A stretch of 17,378 nucleotides of DNA from DATKZH01 sp964475955 (GTDB lineage Bacteria > Planctomycetota > Planctomycetia > Pirellulales > Thermoguttaceae), in the NCBI GenBank assembly GCA_964475955.1, contig CAYYZY010000166.1, forward strand, positions 1 through 17,378. Reading direction: 5' to 3'. The position numbers were made by a program, and so were the translations under genes. How positions within the stretch are numbered: the first letter of the stretch is position 1; every line of letters begins with the position of its first letter. Shown piece after piece: positions 1-8,600 of this stretch. A model generated the notes under the pieces. The model saw nothing but the letters and a program-made list of their open reading frames with translations. It was not told the origin of the DNA and ran no database searches.

Positions 1-2
1 TG

Positions 3-1331
3 CGCCACGTGCGCCCGGAGCGGCTCGATCGCGAACTGCTGGCCGACGCGCGCCTGGTCGTCATCGCCGGACTGATCCACCCGCCGGACGACGTGCCCCT
101 GTTGCGGCAGTACGTCGAACAAGGCGGATTCCTGATGATCGCCGCCGGCGCCGACTTCGACCCGGCCGCCTGGACCGAGACGGCCTGGGCCGACGGCCTC
201 GGCATCCTGCCGGCCCCCCTCAAGCCGACACCGGTCGGGCAGCTCCCCGGCACGGCGGGCGGGCCGATCGAGCCGTTCCAGCTCGACTTCGCCAGCATGG
301 TCGACGAGTACTTCCTGCTCGAGCAGACCGCGACCGAGGAACTCCAGGACCTCTACCGCCTGCCCTACTTTTTCAAAGCGGTCGAGGCGGACCTGAGCGA
401 CGAAGTGCTCGACCGCATGGCCCGAACCGTGGCGAACCATGCCCGAGAGACCGCCCAACGCGCGGCCCACACGCGGCTCGATCTGGCCATGCTGGCCGCG
501 AAGGAGGGCAGGTGGAGGAGCCTGAGTGAGGCGGAGCTTCGCGAGCGGGAGCGGCTCCAGCGGGCGCGCTCCGACCTCGAACCGCAGTGGCTGCTCTGGA
601 ATCCGCCGACGACAACCGCGGTCGGCGATTCGCTTTCACCCGAGGAGGTCGCGCATCGCACCCGCCCCCGCGTGTTGGCCCGTTTCACTGGCGGCGTCCC
701 CTTCATGATCGGGCGGAACGTGGGACGCGGCCGGGTGCTCTTGGTCACCTCGGGCGTGTACCGCGACTGGAACACGCTCACCGGCACCAACGCGGCGCTG
801 ATCTTCGACCGCGTCTTCCGCGACGCCCTGCGGCGCACGCTGCCGCGCCGGAACATCGACACGCGCGAGCAGCTCATCTTGCCCGTCCCGGCCGACTACC
901 GCCGGGCCCGGTTCACGCTGACCGGCCCGGACGGGGGCGATCGTCCCCTGCCGGTCGAGGCCTTGGGGGACGACCGTTCGGGAGTCTGCGTCGGCGACTT
1001 GAGCGCCCGCGGCCTCTACCGCATCGCGGCCCACGCGACCGAAGACACGCCGCAAGCGGGGCTCGAAGCGCGCTTGTGGGAGACCCCGCTGGCCGTGAAC
1101 GGACTGGCCGACGAATCGGAGCTGACGGTGCTCGACCGGGCGGGCCTGGCCGAGCGCATGGCCGAGGCGCCCTATCACTGGGTCGAAGGCCAACAGCCGA
1201 TCAGCCTGGCAGGGTCTCCCTTGCGGGGCCGGCACGTTTGGAAGTGGCTGATGCTGGCCGTGCTCGGGGGCCTGCTGGTGGAACTGGCGATTCTGGCGCG
1301 GCCCGCACCGGCCGGGGAGCGGGCCGCATGA
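3..1331 (+). CDS. BatA-like membrane protein, C-terminal part (5' truncated by window edge)
   Basis: The frame is open from the first full codon, so the gene probably begins upstream; the first possible start inside the window is GTG at 9. The visible 440 residues start in an amidotransferase-like fold (LVVIAGLIHPPDD, then QGGFLMIAAGADFDP), followed by a helical charged stretch around residues 130-195, a second segment ending in GRGRVLLVTSGVYRDWNTL, and a predicted beta-rich region. A single transmembrane helix lies near residues 411-430 (WLMLAVLGGLLVELAIL) with a short tail. This matches the C-terminal half of planctomycete BatA-domain proteins, whose N-terminus normally carries two membrane helices and a VWA domain; those are not visible here. 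No catalytic Cys-His pair was recognised, so the fold is probably structural. It overlaps the next gene by 4 bp (ATGA), implying translational coupling. The family assignment is by pattern recognition. Confidence 0.8.
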   Translation, partial: RHVRPERLDRELLADARLVVIAGLIHPPDDVPLLRQYVEQGGFLMIAAGADFDPAAWTETAWADGLGILPAPLKPTPVGQLPGTAGGPIEPFQLDFASMVDEYFLLEQTATEELQDLYRLPYFFKAVEADLSDEVLDRMARTVANHARETAQRAAHTRLDLAMLAAKEGRWRSLSEAELRERERLQRARSDLEPQWLLWNPPTTTAVGDSLSPEEVAHRTRPRVLARFTGGVPFMIGRNVGRGRVLLVTSGVYRDWNTLTGTNAALIFDRVFRDALRRTLPRRNIDTREQLILPVPADYRRARFTLTGPDGGDRPLPVEALGDDRSGVCVGDLSARGLYRIAAHATEDTPQAGLEARLWETPLAVNGLADESELTVLDRAGLAERMAEAPYHWVEGQQPISLAGSPLRGRHVWKWLMLAVLGGLLVELAILARPAPAGERAA

Positions 1332-3811
1332 GCGCACCGCGACTGATCGGCCGCCTGCTGGGCCTCGACGCGACCCAGGCCATCGACCGCGTCCGCCTCT
1401 CCTTGGCCGCCCCCTGGGTCCGCGAGGGCGCAGCCTGGCTGGTCTTCGGCTGCCTGGCGCTGGCGGCCGCGGCCCTGGTGTTCTACACCCGGTACCAAGG
1501 CGGGCGTCGCCCCAACGCGCGCACGGGGCTGGCCGCGGTCCGGGCTGTCCTCCTGTGCGTGCTGCTGGTGATCCTGGCCGAGCCGGTGCTGACGGTGCGC
1601 GTCGCGAGTCGCGTCCGGCCCACGCTCTGGCTGTTGGTCGACGGCACCGACAGCATGGCCGTTCCCGACGAAATGCCCCCCTCCGACCGCGCCCAACTCG
1701 CCCAGGCCGTGGGACTCGCGAAGTCTCCAACCGGCAACACTCCCCACTCCCAACTCCCCTCTCCCGACTCCCCGCTCCCCCGCATCGACTACGTCAAATC
1801 CCTGCTCACCAAGCCCGACGACAACCTGCTCGACCGCCTCGCCGAGCGGTTCCGGCTGCGCGCGTTCGTGTTCGACCGGCCCGACGGCGTCCGGGCGATC
1901 GAGCTTTCGGCGCCCGGGGAAGACGAGGTCGACCCGGCTCGGCTGGCCGAGCAACTGACCACCGAGGGCGAGGTGACGGCCCTGGGCGCAGCGATCGGCG
2001 ACCTCGCGCGCCGGCACGCCACGGGCAACCTGGCCGGGCTGGTCGTCGTCAGCGATTTCAACCAGAACTCGGGGCCGTCGGCCCTCGCGGCGGCCAGGCA
2101 ACTGGGGGTGAAGGTCCACACGGTTGGCGTGGGACCCATGGCGGCGGTCGACCTGGGCGTCGATCTCCAGGTCCCGCCCGTGATGAAGAAGGACGAGCGC
2201 TCGTCGCTGGTCGCCACGTTGCGGCAGGACGGCCTGGCCGGCGCGACCGTGACCGTGCGGTTCTCCGCCCGCGAGGTCGACGCGCCGGCCGAGGCGGCCC
2301 GCCCCACGTTGCTGGGCGAGCGGACCGTCATCCTGAACGACCCCACGGAAACGATCGAGTTTCCCCACGTTCCCGACCGGACGGGCCGGTTCGTGCTCGC
2401 CGCCGAGGTCGACGCGGTCGAGGCCGAAGTGGTCGAGGCCGAAGTGGTCGAAGAGAACAACCGGGCCGCGCGGGAGACGAACGTGCGCGACGATTTCATC
2501 CGGCTTCTGTTCGTCGAGTACGAGCCGACGTGGGAGTGGCGGTTCGTCAAGGAGGTGTTCCACCGCGACAAGCTGGTCGGCATGCGGGGCTTCCGCACCT
2601 ACCTGCGCTCGGCCGACCCCAAGGTGCGCAAGTCCAACGCGCTGTTTCTGACCACGCTCAGCCCGCCCCGAAGCGAGTTCTTCGCCCACGACGTCATCGT
2701 GCTCGGCGACCTTCCCGCCTCGGCCCTCAGCCCGCGATTCTGCCGCATGGCCGAGGAGTTCGTGGGCACGTTCGGCGGCGGCCTGGCCGTGGTGGCCGGG
2801 CCGCGGTTCGGGCCGGGCGAGCTGGCGCGCACGCAGCTCGGCGACCTGCTGCCGGTGAAGGTGGCCCCGGGCGCGCGGCTGCGCGGGCGCGAGCCCTTCC
2901 GGCTCCATCGCACGGCCGACGCCGACCAGTACGACTTCATGCGCCTGGGCGCAAGCGCCCGGGAGAACGAGAAGGCGTGGGACAACCTCGGGCCGATCGC
3001 CTGGTACCAGCCGGTCGAGCGCCTGCGGCCCTTGGCCACGGCGCTGGCGGAGCACCCCACCGATAAGTGCGTCGACGGGAAGACGCGCCAGCCGCTGGTG
3101 GCCGTGCGCAACTACGGGCGCGGCGAGGTGGTCTACCTCGGCTTCAACGAGACGTGGCGGCTCCGCCGCCGGTACGGCGAGCGCTACTACCGCCAGTTCT
3201 GGGGCCAACTGATCCACCGGCTGGCGTTGCGCCACGCGTTGGGCCGGCAGAAACGGTTCGTCGTGCGGACCGACCGGCGCCGCTACCGGCCCGACGACCA
3301 GGTGCTGGTCACGGTCGAGGCGTACGACGCCGAGTTCCAGCCGCTCACCGAAGAAAACGTGCCCGGCCGAAAACTGTCCGCCGAACTGCTCCTCCCCGAG
3401 GAGGGCCTTCTCGGCGAGTCGAACGTGCGGACCGTGAACGTCCCGCAACTCCGCGACGGCGTGTTCGAGGTGCGCTTGCCGGTCTTCGCCGCCGGCGAGC
3501 ACCGCATCCGCGTGAAGGACCCTATCGGGGAGGAGGACGGCCAGGTGACGTTTCAGGTGGCCCGCATGTCGGTCGAGCGGCAGCGCGCCGTGCGCAACGT
3601 CGCCCTCCAGGAAGCGATCGCCGAGGCCACCGGCGGGAAAAGCTACGACCTGGCGACGGCCGCGCGGCTGCCCGACGAAATCGACCGCGTGGCCAAGACC
3701 GAGACCTCCGTGCGCGTCATTCCCCTGTGGAACACGTGGCTCAGTTTCTGCCTCGTCGTGCTTCTGATGCTCGGCGAGTGGCTGGGCCGAAAATGGATCA
3801 ACCTGCCGTGA
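1328..3811 (+). CDS. VWA / glutamine-amidotransferase-fold membrane protein
   Basis: An 827-residue protein. The ATG at 1328 was chosen because it overlaps the upstream stop (ATGA) and has a GGGGAG ribosome-binding site about 8 bp before it; the frame stays open far upstream, but that part is a shadow of gene one. There are two transmembrane helices (about 33-53 and 68-87), then a VWA-like domain (about 98-270) with the MIDAS-type motif DGTDS at 105-109 (Thr in place of the first Ser) and a later VVSDFNQNSG strand. A linker follows, then an amidotransferase-like fold (about 389-510; IRLLFVEYEP, DVIVLGDLPAS, GGGLAVVAGPRFG) lacking a recognisable nucleophilic Cys. A C-terminal helix spans about 803-819. 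The layout suggests a periplasmic or paryphoplasmic middle domain. A heptamer-repeat insert codes a Pro/Ser-rich peptide near residues 138-151, and a 15-bp duplication doubles EAEVV near 368-375. It is probably a BatA/BatB-like partner of the MoxR ATPase in this operon. Confidence 0.88.
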   Translation: MSAPRLIGRLLGLDATQAIDRVRLSLAAPWVREGAAWLVFGCLALAAAALVFYTRYQGGRRPNARTGLAAVRAVLLCVLLVILAEPVLTVRVASRVRPTLWLLVDGTDSMAVPDEMPPSDRAQLAQAVGLAKSPTGNTPHSQLPSPDSPLPRIDYVKSLLTKPDDNLLDRLAERFRLRAFVFDRPDGVRAIELSAPGEDEVDPARLAEQLTTEGEVTALGAAIGDLARRHATGNLAGLVVVSDFNQNSGPSALAAARQLGVKVHTVGVGPMAAVDLGVDLQVPPVMKKDERSSLVATLRQDGLAGATVTVRFSAREVDAPAEAARPTLLGERTVILNDPTETIEFPHVPDRTGRFVLAAEVDAVEAEVVEAEVVEENNRAARETNVRDDFIRLLFVEYEPTWEWRFVKEVFHRDKLVGMRGFRTYLRSADPKVRKSNALFLTTLSPPRSEFFAHDVIVLGDLPASALSPRFCRMAEEFVGTFGGGLAVVAGPRFGPGELARTQLGDLLPVKVAPGARLRGREPFRLHRTADADQYDFMRLGASARENEKAWDNLGPIAWYQPVERLRPLATALAEHPTDKCVDGKTRQPLVAVRNYGRGEVVYLGFNETWRLRRRYGERYYRQFWGQLIHRLALRHALGRQKRFVVRTDRRRYRPDDQVLVTVEAYDAEFQPLTEENVPGRKLSAELLLPEEGLLGESNVRTVNVPQLRDGVFEVRLPVFAAGEHRIRVKDPIGEEDGQVTFQVARMSVERQRAVRNVALQEAIAEATGGKSYDLATAARLPDEIDRVAKTETSVRVIPLWNTWLSFCLVVLLMLGEWLGRKWINLP
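1739..1780 (+). repeat. In-frame array of six ACTCCCN heptamers
   Basis: Six contiguous 7-bp units in perfect register: ACTCCCC, ACTCCCA, ACTCCCC, TCTCCCG, ACTCCCC, GCTCCCC. The array is 42 bp, so it adds exactly 14 codons and keeps the reading frame of the VWA/amidotransferase-fold gene, encoding a Pro/Ser/Leu-rich stretch (TPHSQLPSPDSPLP). It lies between the MIDAS segment and the conserved-looking RIDYVKSLL helix, a likely surface loop. The base composition (C-rich on the coding strand, no G except at the variable position) differs sharply from the flanking sequence. Confidence 0.85.
2420..2449 (+). repeat. 15-bp perfect tandem duplication inside CDS
   Basis: The 15-mer GAGGCCGAAGTGGTC occurs twice in a row (2420-2434 and 2435-2449), adding five residues (EAEVV) to an acidic linker just before the amidotransferase-like fold. 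A diverged third copy (GAGGTCGACGCGGTC) precedes it. It looks like recent replication slippage in a tolerant linker. Confidence 0.8.
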
Positions 3812-5622
3812 CGACCCTCGCGAGACTTCGCAAACGACTGGCCAGGCTCCGCCGCCGCCGCCGGCGCGTGCGCTTGGGGACGGGCTACTGCGCGCTCCTG
3901 TTGGCCCTGCTCTGGCTGCTGGGCGCCGCGTTTCTCTTCGACTGGACGTTGGAGCTGAGCCGCCTTCAGCGGATCGTGGCCCTGGCCGTGTGCCTGGCGG
4001 CGCTCGGGTGGGCCTTTCGGCGTTTCACGCGCCCCTGGCTCGGGCAGCGGGAAACCGAGCTCGACATGGCCCTGCTGCTCCAGTGCCGGGAGCACATCGA
4101 CAGCGACCTGGTCGCCGCCATCCAGTTCGAGTCGCCCGAGGCCGCCGAGTGGGGCTCCGTTGCGCTGGAGCGGAAGGTGGTCGAGAACGTGGGCCAGATG
4201 GGCGACCGGCTCGACGTGATCCACGCCGTCTCCCACCGGGAGCTGCGGCGGCGCGGCCTGGCGCTGGGGATCACGTCGGTCGTCTTGGCGTTAGCAGTCC
4301 TCGGCTTTCCCGATCACGCCGCCACCTTCCTGGACCGGTTCTTCCTCTTGGGCGCCCGGCACTACCCTACGCGAACGATCATCGAAACCGTGCGCATCAA
4401 CGGTCGCCCTGTGCGCATCGCCGGCTGGCGCCCGGAAGTGGCCAAGAGCCCCTGCGGCCGGCCGGTGCGGTTCGAGGTGACCTGCTCCGGCGTGCTGCCG
4501 GTGGCCGGTCGGGCCGATCTGACGACCGATCGCGGCGTGACGACGAGCGTCGCCCTCGGCGCGCCCGCCGCAGCAAGCGGATCGCCGGAACGGCCCGGCG
4601 TCTACGTGGGCGAGCTGCCGCGCCTGGTCGACGCGGTCGACTACCAGGTCCACCTGGGCGACGCGCGGACCGACCCGGCCCGGCTCGAAGTGGTGCCGCT
4701 GTCGGCGATCGACGTGGCGCTGGAAGTCACGCCGCCGCCCTACGTTTCCGAGGACGGATCGCCCGCCTCGACCCACACGCGCCTGCGCCAGGTCGCGGTG
4801 ATCGAGGGCTCGCGAGTGCGCATCCGCGCCCTCTCCGACAAGCCGCTGCGTACCGCCACGCTCGTCGTCGACGGCCAAGCGCACCCGATGCACCGCGAGC
4901 GAGATGAGGGATCGACTACAAGCGATGAAGGGTCGAGCGCCATGATGCAACCTCCGTCCCCCTCCCATCCATCAAGCATCAAGCCTAAACCCTCAACTCT
5001 TAATCCTCGACCCTCAACCTCTCCCGCCGACTCCTGGACCCTCGATCCCGACGACACTCGGCTGGCTGCCGTCGTCGCCCCGGTCCGCTACGAGGTCCGG
5101 GCGGTCGACACCGACGGCCTCGAGCCGGAGCGGGCGATCGAAGGGATCATTCGCATCAAGGCCGACCAGGGGCCGCGCGTCGCGGCGTCGGCCATTACGG
5201 AGTACGCCCTCCCGGTGGCCCGGCCGCGGATCGCCTACGAAGCCTCCGACGATTACGGCCTGGCGCTTTTGGCCGCCGTGCCCGAGGTGACGCACGAAGA
5301 CGGCACCGTCGAAACGCTCGACGAGGTGGTGATCTACCGCGCTACCCGGCGCGCGTCGGCCCCCCGGGAGTTGCAGGATCGGTATCCACTCGACCTGGGC
5401 CCGCTCGAACTGGTCAAGGGAGACCGGCTGGCGGTGACGCTTCGGGCGGTCGACTATCGCGGGCCGGACCGCGAAGGCAAGCAGGCGCTGAGCGAGCCGC
5501 TTCTCTTTCAAGTGACCGACCAACGGGGAATCCTGGCCGCCATGACCAAGGCCGATCGCGAGGCGGCCGGCCGGCTCAAGTCCATGATCCAAGGCCAGAT
5601 CGAGGTGGGAGAAAGGCAGTGA
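3793..5622 (+). CDS. DUF4175-like membrane protein, N-terminal half equivalent
   Basis: A 609-residue protein starting at ATG 3793, 19 bp inside the preceding gene; GTG at 3808, overlapping that gene's stop as GTGA, is an alternative start. A very basic N-terminus (RLRKRLARLRRRRRRVR) precedes two transmembrane helices (about 30-50 and 58-75), a short loop with RETELDMALLLQCREHIDSD, a third helix (about 153-172), and then a long extracytoplasmic region that appears to be beta-rich modules. It ends in a short helix (ADREAAGRLKSMIQGQIEVG) that leads into the next gene. The N-terminal architecture resembles DUF4175/TIGR02302-type proteins, which in proteobacteria continue into a long coiled coil on the same chain; here that part is the following gene. 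A repeat-derived insert with Ser/Pro/Glu-rich coding sits at about residues 371-411. The biochemical role is unknown. Confidence 0.82.
   Translation: MDQPAVTTLARLRKRLARLRRRRRRVRLGTGYCALLLALLWLLGAAFLFDWTLELSRLQRIVALAVCLAALGWAFRRFTRPWLGQRETELDMALLLQCREHIDSDLVAAIQFESPEAAEWGSVALERKVVENVGQMGDRLDVIHAVSHRELRRRGLALGITSVVLALAVLGFPDHAATFLDRFFLLGARHYPTRTIIETVRINGRPVRIAGWRPEVAKSPCGRPVRFEVTCSGVLPVAGRADLTTDRGVTTSVALGAPAAASGSPERPGVYVGELPRLVDAVDYQVHLGDARTDPARLEVVPLSAIDVALEVTPPPYVSEDGSPASTHTRLRQVAVIEGSRVRIRALSDKPLRTATLVVDGQAHPMHRERDEGSTTSDEGSSAMMQPPSPSHPSSIKPKPSTLNPRPSTSPADSWTLDPDDTRLAAVVAPVRYEVRAVDTDGLEPERAIEGIIRIKADQGPRVAASAITEYALPVARPRIAYEASDDYGLALLAAVPEVTHEDGTVETLDEVVIYRATRRASAPRELQDRYPLDLGPLELVKGDRLAVTLRAVDYRGPDREGKQALSEPLLFQVTDQRGILAAMTKADREAAGRLKSMIQGQIEVGERQ
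4903..4937 (+). repeat. Left (G-rich) arm of a heptamer-repeat insert
   Basis: In 7-bp register this reads GATGAGG, GATCGAC, TACAAGC, GATGAAG, GGTCGAG. The complement of the last unit is CTCGACC, which occurs in the right arm at 5006-5012, and AGGGTCGAG (4929-4937) pairs perfectly over 9 bp with CTCGACCCT (5006-5014). The arm is read in frame as ERDEGSTTSDEGSS in a phase that avoids the TGA codons present in another frame. The heptamer register is less clean here than in the right arm. Confidence 0.55.
4971..5026 (+). repeat. Right (C-rich) arm: eight heptamers of CTCAACC/ATCAAGC type
   Basis: Eight consecutive 7-bp units: ATCAAGC, ATCAAGC, CTAAACC, CTCAACT, CTTAATC, CTCGACC, CTCAACC, TCTCCCG. 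The last has the same form as a unit of the array at 1739-1780. The array is translated in frame as a Lys/Pro/Ser/Thr-rich peptide (SIKPKPSTLNPRPSTSP) inside the DUF4175-like membrane protein. Its AT-richer, A/C-biased composition stands out from the GC-rich surroundings. Confidence 0.8.
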
Positions 5623-8600
5623 ACGCCTGCAAACGACGACTGACGTGCCTGGCACTCTGCCTGGTTGCCTTGACGCTCGCCGGCGCGGAGGCCCCTCAGC
5701 CCGGGGCGGCCACGCAGAAGCAGCAGATCCAGAAGCGCGTGCGCAGCATGGCGCGCGAACTGGTGGGCGGGATCCTCGACGTGCAGCTTCTCCAACTCGA
5801 AGAGAACGGGCTCGACTGGCTGGAGCTGTACGCCGACGTCCAGACGATGCGCCGCAACCTCGACCAGTTGATCGACGCCGAGATGCCCGAGGTCGTGGCG
5901 CTTCTCGGCCGCATCGACCAACAGCCGGCCGACGCCCACGAGGCGACGTTGCTCGTCGCCCGACAGAAGAGCCGCGAGATCCTGGTGCGCCTCCTGGTCG
6001 AGCGCCAAGCGCTTTTGCGGCGGCTGCGCGTCGCGGAGATGGTCGCCCAGGTGAAACGGCTGATCGAGTTGGAGACGGGCGTGCTGGAAACGACCGAGTC
6101 GCTGCCCGAGCGCGTGCAGGCGGAGCGCGATTCGCTGGCGCTGGCCACGATCGAGGACCAGCGCGACGTCAAGGCGCTCTACCTGGGCCTGAAGGAGATG
6201 CTCCAAGAAGCGGGCACGTGGGGCGGCCCGGTCGGCGCCGAGGCGGCCGCGGGGCTGCGGCTGCTCGAAAGCGGCCGCGTCGACGCCCGGATCGACGACG
6301 CCCGATCCCGCCTGGAAGACGCGCGCTTCGACGCCGCGATCGAGAATCTCGAGGCGGTGATCGAGGGGCTTCGGGCGCTTCTGGAGTCGATCCGGCGGGT
6401 TCAGGGGCTTGCCAGCGGCGACGAACAGACGGCGCGCGACGCCATCGGCCGGCTCGCCCAGCGCCAGGAAGAGGTGCGGCAGGCGACGCGTCAGCCCGAC
6501 CTGAACCGGGCCGCGATGGACGAGCTTGCCGACGAGCAGTCGGAACTCCGCAACGAGCTCGCCCAACTGCGCGAGCAGTTGGCGCCGTCGTCGGGCGCCG
6601 AGCGCCCCCTTGAGGAGGCGGAAGAGGCCGCCTTCGAAGCCACGGCCGACCTGTTCGAAGGGCAACCCGAGGAGGCGGTCGCCGACCAGGAGAAGGTGCT
6701 CGACGAACTGGCCGAGGCCGCCCGGCAGGTCGAGCGGAGCCCGGCGTCGCAAGCCGCCAATCGGACGGCCGACCAGTACGATCAGCTTGTCGAGGACCTC
6801 CAGGCCGCCCGGGCGGACCTCGCGCAGATTCGCGAGGACCAGCAGGTCGCTTCCGAAGCGGCCCGGCAGGATCCGGCCGATGCCCGCAACCGGGAACGAG
6901 AAGTGGCCGACAAGTTGGGCGACGTGCCCCAGGATCGCCGGCTCCCCGAGCAAGTGAACGCCCGCTTGGCCGAGGCGGAAGAGACCGCCCGGGATGCGGC
7001 CGCCCAAATGGACGCCGCGCCGGCCCGGCGCCGCGAGGCGACGGATCGGGCGGAGCAGGCCATCGAGCGGGCCGCCTCGGAGGTCGAGGCCGCACTGGCC
7101 GACGTCTTGCGCCACCAACTCGGGACGGAAATCGCCGAGCTGGCCCAGGCGGCCAGGGCGCTCGATCAGGCCGCCGCCGCCGAGCGACAAGTCGCCCGGG
7201 AAGCGGAGGAAGCGGCCGAAGAAAAAGGCCTCTCGGGCGACCAGGCCGAGCGGCTCGCGGGACGCCAGGCCGATGTCGAGCAAGTCGCCGCCCACGTGGC
7301 CCAGGGAATCGAGCAGTCCGCGCCCGAGACTGCCAAGACGTTGAACGAGGCCGCCGAACCGCTTGCCGAGGTAGGCGAAAAGCTCCAGGACGCCGCCCGG
7401 CAGCCCGGCGAGCCCTCCAAGCCCGCGGCGCAAGAGGCCGGCCGGCACGCCGGTCAGGCCGCCGAGAAGCTGGCCCAAGCGGCCGATCAGCTTCGACGCG
7501 AGATCGGCCGCAACGCAGCCGAGTTGGCCACGGTGGCCGACCGGCAGTTGGGCCAGGCGACCGACGCACGCCGGTCGGTCGAAGAGACGATCCAGAACCG
7601 CCCCGAGTCGACGGCCGAGCGATTGGAGAAGCTCGCCGAGGCCGGGAAGAAGGTCCGGCAGGCGGCGGCCGAACAGCAACGCGCGGCCGGACGCCCCGAG
7701 GCCACCCAGTCCATGGAGCTGGCCGCGGGCGTGCGCGAGGCTCTTGAGCTTCAAGCCCTCGCCGACCAGGCCGCCGAGGCCGTGCAGGAACGGCCCGAAG
7801 CCAGCCCGCTCGAGGCCATCGCCAAGCAGCAAGCGGTGGGGCAGGCCGCCGAACGTCTCGCCAAGCAGGCGGCCCAGAAGCGAGCGGCAAGCCCCGAACC
7901 GAAGCCGGCCGAGCAGTTGTCGGAGCAGCCGTCCGACGAGCCTGGCGAGCGAGCGGACGACGGAACCCAGAGCGCGTCGAACGACGAAGAACCGGCAACC
8001 GACGAACAAGCCGAGCCGTCGTCCGCACCCGAAGAGCCGGGCGCTGAAGAGAACGCCGAGCCCGAGGCGCAACCGGCCGACCCGTTGACCGAGGCCCTCG
8101 CACGCGCCGAACAAACGGCGGCCCAAGCCGCTCAGAATCTCCTCGACGCCGAGCCGGACGAGGCCGAAGCGGCTAGGGTCGACACACGCAAGGCGCTCGA
8201 GCAGGCCCTCGAGCTGGCCACGGCCGAGGCGGAGCAGGCCGTCGAAGCGCCCGCGGGCGAGCCCGACCCGGAGTCTCAGGACCGCGTGGGCGAGACGGTC
8301 GCCCAAGCGCAGGAGTTGGCCCAGGCCGATGCGCCTCAAGCCGCCGGCACGTTGAGCGAGGCCGGGCGGAAGTCGGAGCAGGCCGAGGAGCAGTTGCAGC
8401 AAGAGGATGCCGACGCGCCCGCTTCCCAGCAGGCGGCCGCCGAACTGCTCGAACAGGCCGAGGCCCAGTTGGCCGAAGCCAGACATCGCCTGGCAAAGGA
8501 GGCGGGTGATCGACTGGCCGAGCAGTCGACGGAGGCCGATGGCCTCACCGACCGGGTGATCCCCGTCGATCCCGGGGCCACGGGCGATTTGCAGTCGGCC

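Noticed and set aside
1739..1780. CRISPR-like or minisatellite array
   Set aside because: The 7-bp units have no spacers and only six copies, so this is a short heptamer array, not a CRISPR.
1175..3502. 775-residue minus-strand frame opposite the VWA/amidotransferase-fold gene
   Set aside because: It is an antisense shadow in high-GC DNA; the composition (His/Gln/Arg/Gly-rich) is not protein-like and it crosses two real overlapping genes.
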